From assembly GCF_001591465.1 (NCBI RefSeq), contig NZ_BCUY01000027.1, forward strand, positions 1 to 43,205: a DNA stretch of 43,205 nt, read 5' to 3'. Below, piece after piece: positions 8,785-16,311 of this stretch. The position numbers and the translations under genes were made by a program. Source of the stretch: Cytobacillus firmus NBRC 15306 (GTDB lineage: Bacteria; Bacillota; Bacilli; Bacillales; Cytobacillaceae). Within the stretch, counting starts at the first letter, position 1; every line of letters starts with the position of its first letter. Below the pieces are notes generated by a model. It ran no database searches and was not told where the DNA came from. It worked only from the letters and a program-made list of their open reading frames with translations.

Positions 8785-10653
8785 ATGGATACACTTGAAC
8801 GCCAAATCATACTTAATTTAAAAAGCCGATTTTTTGATATTATCGATACGGAGAACGGTTTCTTTCATTATGAAAAACTACTGAATGAAATGCTTTCTGC
8901 CATTCAAGCCCTTACTGAAGCGGATGAAATAACTCTGTACGTCTTTAATGAATGGAAGCAGGAGTTTTTTGCAGAAGCTTCCACAAATCCGGATGCTTTA
9001 CATTCACTTGCTTTTTCAGGTGATTTAAAAAGATGGGCTAAAACAAACAGAGAGTTCCTGAGGTTAGGCACTGAGATTAAGGAAGAACAAATTATGATTC
9101 CTCTTGTAAAGGGAAGCCAGCTGCTGGGCTGCATGCTTCTAATAGGGGCATCAGGCAGTTTTTACACCTATCCAGAAAAAGTATTTCAGGAACTTAGCGA
9201 AGAATGCGGGCAATTCCTCGATAAAGCTCAGGGTATGGCCAAAATTGCTTCTGAAGAAAAACGCTATAAACAGCTGTACCGCGTTACTGAGAAATTCCAT
9301 TCCTCAATGGATATGGATATGGTGCTGGGGGAAATTATCTTTACTCTCCAGGAAATGTACCCCACGTTTACCTATTATCTTCTGCTGTCCCAGGATAACA
9401 ATAATCATGGAGATCTGCCAATTAGAGACCTTGAATATGACAGCGAAAATATCGCGGCCATGCAGGCTTATGTCACGGGGGCTGTTCAATTTGAAGATTC
9501 CCTGCAGGAAGTTCGCTCTATCCTGTATGCTCCATTAAAAGGGAAACAGGGGGTATATGGCGTGCTTCAAGTTATTGCGCCTAATACCATGATATTCCCT
9601 AAAAATGAAATTGAATTTATAACTCTTCTGGCCAATACTGCAGGCAGTGCACTGGAGAATGCGCAGCTTTATCAGCAGTCCAAGCGGCTGATAGCGGATC
9701 TTCAATTAATTAATGAAACATCCCACCGCCTGAACTCAAATTTGCGTCTTACAGAAACGATGAACTTTATGTCAGATCAGATTATGCAGTCCTTTGAGGC
9801 TGAAGAGGCCGGTTTCATCCTGATATCTTCTGATGATTCTGATGTGAATATAATTCAGGGCAGCACTGAATTTTTTCATACCAAAGAGGCAGAAAGCTAT
9901 ATTCAGTATATGAAGAAAAAGATCATCAGGGAGAAAGAGTCTCTTTTTATTGGAGATTTTTCTTTACAGTTCGAGGGTGCTGCGAGCTGCTATAAATCCA
10001 TTATGGCGGTTCCGATGACCCAATCTGGAGTATTAAAGGGATTTGCGCTTGTCATGCACAGTTCTCCTTATCATTTTTCATTTGAAACATTCAAACTGCT
10101 GCAATCATTGATTCATCATTCCACGCTGGCCTTTACCAATTCAATGCTGAGAGAAGAGCTTGAAAAGATGGTTGTAACCGATCACTTAACAAAGCTGTAT
10201 TCCCGAAGCTATCTGGATGATCGCATACATCAGTCCATGAATGAAGATCACGAAGGAACCTTTTTGCTGGTTGATATAGATGATTTTAAAATGGTGAACG
10301 ATACATACGGACATCAGGTAGGCGATGAAATCATTATTCAAGTAGCCAATTTAATAAACAGCAATATTCGCGGCACTGATATAGGAGCAAGATGGGGCGG
10401 TGAGGAGCTGGCTCTTTACCTGCCCAATGTTTCATTGCCAGCAGGTGCGCTTATTGCTGAACGGCTTGTCAGAAAGGTATGTCGGATCACAGAACCCCAA
10501 GTAACCATTTCATGCGGCGTGTCATATTGGAGCAGGGGGAAAAAAGATTCGTATGCTGCACTGTTTAAACGGGCTGACAGGGCATTATATACTGCTAAGA
10601 ATACAGGTAAAAATAAAGTGATACTTGAGTCGGCATCAGATTCATTCATATAG
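8785..10653 (+). CDS. dgcP: GAF-GGDEF diguanylate cyclase, DgcP (YtrP) type
   Basis: 622 residues from ATG 8785, where GGTGAT lies 6 nt upstream; ATG 8770 is an in-frame alternative. Three GAF-like domains (about 25-150, 160-295, 305-455) precede a GGDEF domain. The signature is GGEEL (residues 538-542), preceded five residues earlier by R-G-T-D (529-532), an RxxD product-inhibition site. The metal-binding LVDIDDFK is intact. It should make cyclic di-GMP from two GTP and be feedback-inhibited. No membrane segment is visible, so it is cytosolic. B. subtilis ytrP/dgcP also follows rpsD and has GAF plus GGDEF, though it is somewhat shorter. GAF ligands are unknown. Confidence 0.93.
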   Translation: MDTLERQIILNLKSRFFDIIDTENGFFHYEKLLNEMLSAIQALTEADEITLYVFNEWKQEFFAEASTNPDALHSLAFSGDLKRWAKTNREFLRLGTEIKEEQIMIPLVKGSQLLGCMLLIGASGSFYTYPEKVFQELSEECGQFLDKAQGMAKIASEEKRYKQLYRVTEKFHSSMDMDMVLGEIIFTLQEMYPTFTYYLLLSQDNNNHGDLPIRDLEYDSENIAAMQAYVTGAVQFEDSLQEVRSILYAPLKGKQGVYGVLQVIAPNTMIFPKNEIEFITLLANTAGSALENAQLYQQSKRLIADLQLINETSHRLNSNLRLTETMNFMSDQIMQSFEAEEAGFILISSDDSDVNIIQGSTEFFHTKEAESYIQYMKKKIIREKESLFIGDFSLQFEGAASCYKSIMAVPMTQSGVLKGFALVMHSSPYHFSFETFKLLQSLIHHSTLAFTNSMLREELEKMVVTDHLTKLYSRSYLDDRIHQSMNEDHEGTFLLVDIDDFKMVNDTYGHQVGDEIIIQVANLINSNIRGTDIGARWGGEELALYLPNVSLPAGALIAERLVRKVCRITEPQVTISCGVSYWSRGKKDSYAALFKRADRALYTAKNTGKNKVILESASDSFI

Positions 10654-10654
10654 G

Positions 10655-10683
10655 GACTGCCTTAAGGAGAGGCAGTCTTTATT
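10655..10683 (+). terminator. dgcP terminator
   Basis: GACTGCCT and AGGCAGTC form an 8-bp stem followed by TTTATT, immediately after the dgcP stop. Confidence 0.85.
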
Positions 10684-10711
10684 AATGGATAAACATGATT
10701 AAATTCTGAAG

Positions 10712-10785
10712 TTAGATTGCTCCAGGCGTTATCAGCTCAAGATCATAAGCCGATAGGCGAGCGCCTTCGCCTTCCGTTTTTCCAA
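10712..10785 (-). repeat. GC-rich intergenic repeat, family 2, copy C
   Basis: On the minus strand this reads GGAAAAACGGAAGGCGAAGG followed by CGCTCGCCTATCGGC and, after a loop, GCTGATAACGCCTGGAGC. The GGAAAA-CGGAAGGCG and CGC(C/T)TATCGGC blocks recur at 40775-40815. TATCGGC and GCTGATA can form a 7-bp stem with one G-U pair. It looks like the short palindromic repeats scattered in Bacillaceae intergenic regions. Confidence 0.7.
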
Positions 10786-10810
10786 AACAAAATACTTTCA
10801 AAAAATATAC

Positions 10811-10819
10811 TGTTATCAT
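10811..10819 (+). promoter_or_regulatory. Extended -10 promoter candidate for megL
   Basis: TGTTATCAT fits TGnTAtcAT. The start would be near 10826, just before the SD of the upstream ORF. No convincing -35 is present. Confidence 0.4.
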
Positions 10820-10840
10820 ATGCTGAAAGAGGGGCTTATT

Positions 10841-10891
10841 ATGACAAAAAATGTAAGCGTTTTCAGTAAAGGGGAGAGTTATAATGGATAG
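10841..10891 (+). CDS. Possible 16-codon upstream ORF overlapping megL
   Basis: ATG at 10841 has a well-spaced SD (AGAGGGG, 8 nt away), reads 16 sense codons and stops at TAG 10889-10891, just past the megL ATG at 10884 in another frame. It contains the cre. It could couple translation to megL or be fortuitous. The peptide has no recognisable regulatory codon run. Confidence 0.35.
   Translation: MTKNVSVFSKGESYNG
10852..10865. promoter_or_regulatory. CcpA operator (cre) upstream of megL
   Basis: TGTAAGCGTTTTCA matches the cre consensus TGWAANCGNTNWCA at all 14 positions. It ends 18 bp before the megL ATG, so it lies downstream of any promoter and would act as a CcpA roadblock. Confidence 0.8.
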
Positions 10892-12071
10892 AAATCAACG
10901 GTTTAATTTCGAGACGCAGGTCATCCATGAAGGATACGATGCAGAAAGCTTTAAGGGAAGCTTGGCGCCGCCTATTTTTCAGACGTCTACTTTTACTTTT
11001 GAGACAGCACAGCAGGGGGAAAAGCGTTTTGCTGGTGAAGAAGAAGGCTATATCTATTCCCGTCTGGGCAATCCAACGGTAAAGATGCTGGAAGAAAGAA
11101 TGGCCGCACTTGAAAAGGGAGAAGCTGTCCTTGCTTTTGGTTCGGGTATGGCCGCGGTTTCAGCTGTTCTGTTTGCTTTAACCAAAACGGGTGATCATAT
11201 TTTATGTTCCCAGGGAGTGTATGGCTGTACATTTGGACTCCTGGAGATGATGGAGGAAAAATATAAAATCAGCCATGATTATTCAGCGATGGAATCAAAG
11301 CAGCAGCTGCTTGATGAAATAAAGCCGGAGACTGTCTGTATATATGTTGAAACTCCAATAAATCCAACAATGAAATTGGTGGATTTGAAGATGGTTGCAG
11401 AAGTAGGGAGAGAGAAAGGAATTCCAGTTGTGGTTGATAATACTTTCTGTTCTCCATATTTACAGAATCCGATTGAGCTGGGCTGCGATATTGTCATTCA
11501 CAGTGCGACAAAATACATCGGGGGCCATGGTGACGTAATTGCCGGCCTTGTTGTAGGCTGCAAAGAATTTTTGAATGAAGTAAGGATGACTACTCAAAAA
11601 GACATTGGGGGTATTATTTCACCTTTTGATGCCTGGCTGCTGCTCCGCGGCTTGAAAACACTTGCAGTCAGACTTGACAGGCACTGTGACAATGCTGAAC
11701 AGCTTGCATCATACTTATTAGCGCATCCAAAAGTGGAAAAAGTTTATTTTCCGGGAGACAGCAGTAATGCAGATTATGATATTGCGCAAAAACAAATGAG
11801 AAAGCCAGGCGGGATGATTTCCTTTACTCTAAAGGGAAATAAAGAGACTGCTCAGGAATTTATGAACAGGCTGAATCTTATAAAAATTGCCGTGAGTCTT
11901 GGGGATGCCGAGACACTAATTCAGCACCCTGCAACTATGACACATGCAGTGGTTCCAAAGGAATACCGTGAAAAAATGGGCATTGAAGATACATTGCTGA
12001 GGCTTTCAGTCGGCCTTGAATCATGGGAAGATATCAGGGAGGATCTTTCCCAGGCTCTTGAAGGAGTCTGA
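10884..12071 (+). CDS. megL: Methionine gamma-lyase (trans-sulfuration PLP enzyme)
   Basis: 395 residues of the Cys/Met metabolism PLP family. The Schiff-base lysine is K210 in SATKYIGGHGD. Family members are hard to separate, but Y113 and C115 in VYGCTF match the Tyr114/Cys116 pair of Pseudomonas putida methionine gamma-lyase, whereas cystathionine enzymes usually lack that cysteine. Predicted reaction: methionine to methanethiol, 2-oxobutyrate and ammonia. SD GGGGAGAG precedes ATG. A perfect cre in the leader suggests repression on good carbon sources, as expected of a catabolic enzyme. From memory B. subtilis does not have this gene between ytrP and ytsP, so it may be a lineage-specific insertion. 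It is convergent with a methionine sulfoxide reductase. Confidence 0.87.
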   Translation: MDRNQRFNFETQVIHEGYDAESFKGSLAPPIFQTSTFTFETAQQGEKRFAGEEEGYIYSRLGNPTVKMLEERMAALEKGEAVLAFGSGMAAVSAVLFALTKTGDHILCSQGVYGCTFGLLEMMEEKYKISHDYSAMESKQQLLDEIKPETVCIYVETPINPTMKLVDLKMVAEVGREKGIPVVVDNTFCSPYLQNPIELGCDIVIHSATKYIGGHGDVIAGLVVGCKEFLNEVRMTTQKDIGGIISPFDAWLLLRGLKTLAVRLDRHCDNAEQLASYLLAHPKVEKVYFPGDSSNADYDIAQKQMRKPGGMISFTLKGNKETAQEFMNRLNLIKIAVSLGDAETLIQHPATMTHAVVPKEYREKMGIEDTLLRLSVGLESWEDIREDLSQALEGV

Positions 12072-12077
12072 AATGTA

Positions 12078-12117
12078 AAAGAGATGGCCGTTCTCAAATG
12101 GCCATCTCTTTCTTTTG
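12078..12117 (+). terminator. megL terminator
   Basis: AAAGAGATGGCC and GGCCATCTCTTT form a 12-bp perfect stem followed by CTTTT. It lies just before the end of the convergent gene. Confidence 0.9.
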
Positions 12118-12124
12118 AAATCTT

Positions 12125-12604
12125 TTACAGGAAGGATACAAGTACCATTGAGAAGTCTTCCAGGTATTTTTGGTCAAGTTCATCAAACCGGTTTTTTTCT
12201 GGAGAATCAATATCCAGCACACCAAGAAGAGTGCCTTCTTTGACAAGCGGAATGACGATTTCAGACTGTGAAGCTGCGTCACAGGCGATATGTCCAGGAA
12301 ATTGATGGACATCTTCAACACGGACTGTTTCCATTTGCTTCGCAGCTGTTCCGCACACGCCCTTGCCAAGGGGGATTCTTACACATGCAGGCAGACCCTG
12401 AAATGGCCCGAGAACAAGTTCGCCTTCTTCCACCAGGTAAAATCCTACCCAGTTTGTACGTTCCAGGAATTGATTAAGAAGAGCAGATGCATTGCTTAAA
12501 TTGGCAATGATGTTCGTTTCTCCTTCAAGAAGAGCAGAAAGCTGTTTAATCAATAATTGATAATTTTCTTCACGGGTTCCCTTGTATGATTCGACACTAA
12601 ACAT
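12125..12604 (-). CDS. msrC: Free methionine-(R)-sulfoxide reductase (GAF-domain fRMsr, YtsP)
   Basis: 159 residues from ATG 12604, with AAGGTGA 6 nt upstream; GTG 12607 is an alternative. The whole protein is one GAF domain. Cysteines C74, C84 and C108 have the same spacing (10 and 24) as the catalytic Cys84/94/118 of E. coli fRMsr, so this should reduce the R form of free methionine sulfoxide rather than merely bind a ligand. B. subtilis ytsP has the same neighbours. It faces the methionine lyase gene, so two free-methionine genes end to end may share a substrate pool, which is inference. Confidence 0.92.
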   Translation of the reverse strand: MFSVESYKGTREENYQLLIKQLSALLEGETNIIANLSNASALLNQFLERTNWVGFYLVEEGELVLGPFQGLPACVRIPLGKGVCGTAAKQMETVRVEDVHQFPGHIACDAASQSEIVIPLVKEGTLLGVLDIDSPEKNRFDELDQKYLEDFSMVLVSFL

Positions 12605-12638
12605 CACAAATCACCTTGCTTTCTCAAAGATATACGAA

Positions 12639-12661
12639 TTTCCTGGCAGATGAACAGGAAA
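12639..12661. promoter_or_regulatory. Inverted repeat between ytsP and refZ
   Basis: TTTCCTG and CAGGAAA are perfect 7-bp arms separated by 9 bp in the divergent msrC/refZ gap. It could be an operator, for example for RefZ itself, but nothing in the sequence identifies the binder. Confidence 0.3.
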
Positions 12662-12751
12662 TTAGAAGGACATTGTCGAGAACTTTAAAAAGGATAAGAC
12701 GATTTTAGCAAGAATGTTTAATTATCACAACAAATCCGTTTTTAACATGCG

Positions 12752-13444
12752 ATGAATTTAGTTCACTCATATGTGTTTGAACCGAGAGTTTACAAAAGAA
12801 AGCGAGGCGGGAACTTTGAAAAAAATTCAAAAGAGGCAATTGTGTCTGCCGCTATCTCCTTATTTAATACGAAGGGTTTCTCTGGGACTACCATCCGTGA
12901 TATTGCAGGCAAAGCTCAGACGAATCCAGCGAATATCGCATACTATTTCGATAACAAACACGGGCTGCTTGAATATTGCTTTACTGCGTTTTTTGAAGGG
13001 TATATTCAGGAGATAGAGAAGGGGTTTTCATTTCTTGAGCAGGGGGCGGCCCTGAGCCTGAAAAAAATGGCGCAAAATATCATGGTTTATCAATTTGAAC
13101 ATAGCCATTTAACAAGATTGATACTTCGGGAAATTTCAATAGATTCACAGGTAGTAAGGGAAATCATGTCCACTTATTTAGCAAAGGAAAAGTTTTTTCT
13201 TGGCAAGGTGCTCGAAAGGGGCATGAAAACAAAAGAGTTCCGTATCCATTCAGCTAATTATATGATTATCCAGCTGAAAGGACTCCTGTCCATGCCATTT
13301 CTGAACACACATTATATGTCTGAAGTTCTGCATGTATTTCCTCATGAAAAATATTTCGCGGACAAATACACAAAAGAGATCTTCAATTGGGTTGATGGAG
13401 TCCTGTGCAACCATGCCGGAAAATCTTATGCTGCTGTACTCTAA
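12752..13444 (+). CDS. refZ: TetR-type regulator RefZ (YttP), start uncertain
   Basis: 230 residues from the in-frame ATG 12752, but that ATG has no SD. A good SD (GAGGCGGG, 12804-12811) precedes TTG 12816, which would give MKKNSKEAIV-like, the usual RefZ start, except that the A-run 12819-12825 has seven As and TTG is out of frame by one. Eight would restore it. The HTH follows (SGTTIRDIAGKAQTNPANIAYYF), then an all-alpha ligand/dimer domain. In B. subtilis RefZ binds motifs near the origin and helps position the division septum at sporulation. Its neighbours ytsP, hisJ and ezrA match. It ends tail to tail with hisJ, sharing 4 bp. Confidence 0.88.
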   Translation: MNLVHSYVFEPRVYKRKRGGNFEKNSKEAIVSAAISLFNTKGFSGTTIRDIAGKAQTNPANIAYYFDNKHGLLEYCFTAFFEGYIQEIEKGFSFLEQGAALSLKKMAQNIMVYQFEHSHLTRLILREISIDSQVVREIMSTYLAKEKFFLGKVLERGMKTKEFRIHSANYMIIQLKGLLSMPFLNTHYMSEVLHVFPHEKYFADKYTKEIFNWVDGVLCNHAGKSYAAVL

Positions 13445-14235
13445 AGGTGTTTCATTCTATCAAGGCCCTGACCCATTTCCTTTGCCTGATGAGAATCGGA
13501 CCCATAAACCAATGTAATGCCTTTTTGGGCCGCTGCTTCTGCAGCCCAATCCGGAGGATAGGACTCTTTGCATAACGGCTTGGCAAAACCGGCTCCGTTA
13601 TAGTCGAGTTCATAGCCTTGATTATGCACCTCATCAAGTATTTGGGTTATTTCCTCTCTATATTCCCGATCAGCGGGATATTTTTTTTGAAATTTTTTCA
13701 CCAGGGTGATATGCCCAACCCTTTTTGGTTTAAACGGTCCTAAATCTGCTTTTATAGATAAAAGCAGGGTGCGGAAATAATTCATATAAACTGCTTCAAT
13801 AGAACCATACTCTTCGATCATTTTTGCAAAAACATCCGGGCTGTAGTCCAGGCATTCGTAACGGCTGCCATGCTTTAGAAAATGCACAGATAAAATAGAA
13901 TCATCCATGTATTTTCCATTTTTATCGAGGAATTCTTTAATCTCCCGTTCAAAGCCTTCAATGTAATCCACTTCAAGCCCCGCATTAATCCGGATTTTTC
14001 CTTGATAATCTGCTTTTATTCTTGAAATATCAGTAAAATATTTTTCAAGCTTCTCCTTGCGCATCGCACTGTCCCGGGCAGGTGCCGGGTCCTCAAAGCC
14101 ATCAGGGAGCGGAGCATGTTCAGTAAAAGAAATCTCCTTAAACCCCAGACTTATTGCTTTTTCAACATAATCTTCCAATGAATCTTTTGTCCCGTGCGGG
14201 CAATAGGGTGTGTGGATGTGGCCGTCTTTTAGCAT
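13441..14235 (-). CDS. hisJ: Histidinol-phosphatase HisJ, PHP family
   Basis: 264 residues, near the 268 of B. subtilis HisJ (YtvP). The PHP metal site begins with DGHIHTPYCPHG, continues with FTEHAPLP and GLEVDYI, and closes with YGSDSHQ. It removes phosphate from L-histidinol phosphate in histidine synthesis, here far from other his genes, as is usual in bacilli. The ATG at 14235 has AAAGGAAG upstream. Its stop overlaps the refZ stop by 4 bp with no terminator between, so the two transcripts overlap as antisense pairs at their 3' ends. Confidence 0.95.
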   Translation of the reverse strand: MLKDGHIHTPYCPHGTKDSLEDYVEKAISLGFKEISFTEHAPLPDGFEDPAPARDSAMRKEKLEKYFTDISRIKADYQGKIRINAGLEVDYIEGFEREIKEFLDKNGKYMDDSILSVHFLKHGSRYECLDYSPDVFAKMIEEYGSIEAVYMNYFRTLLLSIKADLGPFKPKRVGHITLVKKFQKKYPADREYREEITQILDEVHNQGYELDYNGAGFAKPLCKESYPPDWAAEAAAQKGITLVYGSDSHQAKEMGQGLDRMKHL

Positions 14236-14339
14236 ATGAAGAGCTTCCTTTCTGTAATGGTTTAATTGATGCAGTACTCAAGTCTCTTTTTTACATATCT
14301 CCTAAATAAAGAAGGAAATCTTTTATAAAAAGCGAATTG

Positions 14340-14382
14340 TTTGTATTTGAACAGTTCATATAGTTCAATTAAAAAATACAAA
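14340..14382. repeat. Interrupted palindrome in the hisJ-ezrA gap
   Basis: TTTGTATTTGAAC (14340-14352) faces GTTC (14363-14366) and AAATACAAA (14374-14382), giving 9-bp outer arms and 4-bp inner arms. The rest of 14236-14577 is A+T-rich and I see no gene in it. The element has no T-tract geometry for a terminator and may be an operator. Confidence 0.4.
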
Positions 14383-14591
14383 TGATATAGTTATTTTCCG
14401 AAAATAGCATTTTAGGTGAAATATTAAAGAAGAAATTCATAAAAAAATGAAATAAATAATCAAAAAATGTCGTTTACATGGTATCATAAAAGCATTGAAA
14501 ATAACATGTGAAATAAAGAAACACCTCACGCTATTAAATAAAAACTTTACATATATATACTGGCTCGGGAACAGAACAGGGGGCTTTAAAA

Positions 14592-16279
14592 ATGGAATAC
14601 ATAATTGGAGCTATAGTCATTCTTTTATGCCTATATCTCACCGGATATTTTTTGAAAAAAAACATTACAAAGAAATTGACAGGCTGGAAACATGGAAGAT
14701 GGACATAACGGACCGCCCTGTTCTAGATGAAATGTCTAGAGTTAAAAAGCTGAATATGACGGGGCAGACAGAGGAATTATTTGAACGCTGGAGAAATGAA
14801 TGGGATGAAATAGTTACATCACAGCTTCCGGATGTGGAAGAATTGTTATTTGATGCTGAAGAGAGCATAGATAAATACCGCTTTAAAAATTCCCAGGAAA
14901 TTCAGCAGAGAATAGAAAAAAGATTAACTGAGATAGAAGAAAACATCAAAAACCTGCTTACTGAATTGAATGAGCTGGTAGGCAGTGAAGAGAAAAATAG
15001 AGCGGAGATTGAAGAATTGAAAGAAATGTACCGCCAATGCAAAAAGTTTCTCCTTGCACATCGCCACACATTCGGCAAATCTGAAAAAATTCTTGAAGAA
15101 CAGCTGGATGAAGCATTGGCCAAATTTGAAGAGTTCGATGACAAAACCGAAAAGGGCAATTACCTTGAAGCACGTGAAATTCTTCTTGTAATCAAAGCGC
15201 TGATTGAGGATTCTCAAGCCAAAATGGAAGCTATACCAAGTTTGATGGTTGACTGTCAATCCAAGATCCCTTCCGAGCTGGAAGAGCTGAGAGATGGGTA
15301 TAAGGAAATGCTGGAGCAGGGCTATCTGCTTGATCACCTGCAAATAGATAAAGAAATTGAGAGGCTTGAAGAACTAGTAAATGGATTTGCCGGCTCCATA
15401 GATCAAGCACAAATCGAGGAAGTTCAAACAGGAGTCGAAGAGATTAAAGATAATATTGAACATCTGTATGATCTGCTCGAAAAGGAAGTACATGCCAGAC
15501 ATTACTTAAGCCAGCAGGATGAGGCAACAAGAACCATGCTTTATAATAACCGTGATATGAACAACCAGCTAAAGACAGAGATGGCTGCTGTCCGGAATAG
15601 CTATCATGTTCCAGAAAAGGATCTTGAAATTCAAATCCACCTGGAGAAAAAAATAAATCAGCTGTTCAAAAAATTCGAATTGCTGGATCATAAGATTAAC
15701 AGCCAGAGTACTCCCCATACAGTTTTGAGAGAAGAGCTTGCGGAAGTCAAAGAACATATTGAGGAGATTTCAGATGAGCAGACAGCCTTTGCCGAAAAGC
15801 TCCAGGCCTTACGAAAAGACGAAATGTCTGCAAGGGAAAAAGTAAAAGAATTAAGCAAGAAAGTGGCAGAAACAATAAGGCTTATCTCCAAAAACAATGT
15901 GCCTGGAGTTTCCCAGGAATATAAATATTTGATTCAGGATGCAAAAGAAAGCATAGATAATGTGCTGGCCAAGCTCGATGAAAAACCATTGAATATTCCT
16001 GCGGTTCAGCAATATCTTGAAGTTGCGGTGCTGACTGTTGATAAGGCTGCTGATTCTGTGAGTGATATGATTGAGACGATCCTTCTAGCTGAGAAAGTCA
16101 TCCAATATGGCAACCGGTACAGAAGCAGTTATCCATCTATTGATAATGGATTAAGGGAAGCAGAGGCTTCATTCAGAAGCTATGAATATAAAAAAGCACT
16201 GGAGCAGGCTGCTGCTTCAATTGAAGAAGTCGAGCCGGGCGCGATCAAGAGAATAGAAGAAATGATAACTGAGCACTAA
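14592..16279 (+). CDS. ezrA: Septation ring formation regulator EzrA, with an apparent frameshift at an A-run
   Basis: The natural start is ATG 14592, with SD AGGGGG 8 nt before it; it encodes the EzrA membrane anchor MEYIIGAIVILLCLYLTGYF. That frame stops near 14705. The rest of EzrA (EIDRLETWKMDITDRP onward to 16279) is in another frame. Adding one A to the eight-A run 14655-14662 joins them as GYFLKKKHYKEIDRLE, which matches the family. The joined product would be about 562 residues, as in B. subtilis: one N-terminal membrane segment, then spectrin-like coiled-coil repeats in the cytoplasm. EzrA limits FtsZ ring formation to mid-cell. Either an assembly error, a real mutation, or slippage. 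An ORF opening upstream at 14495 lacks the membrane anchor and is unlikely to be the true protein. Confidence 0.9.
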
Positions 16280-16310
16280 AAAACCAGATCCGATTGGATC
16301 TGGTTTTTTG
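16278..16310. terminator. Bidirectional terminator between ezrA and braB
   Basis: AAAACCAGATC and GATCTGGTTTT pair, with A- and T-runs on either side, between two convergent genes. Confidence 0.9.
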
Positions 16311-16311
16311 T

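Noticed and set aside
14495..14591. ezrA start upstream of the membrane anchor
   Set aside because: The predicted N-terminus is unlike EzrA and lacks an SD; the SD-ATG at 14592 fits, with a frameshift after it.
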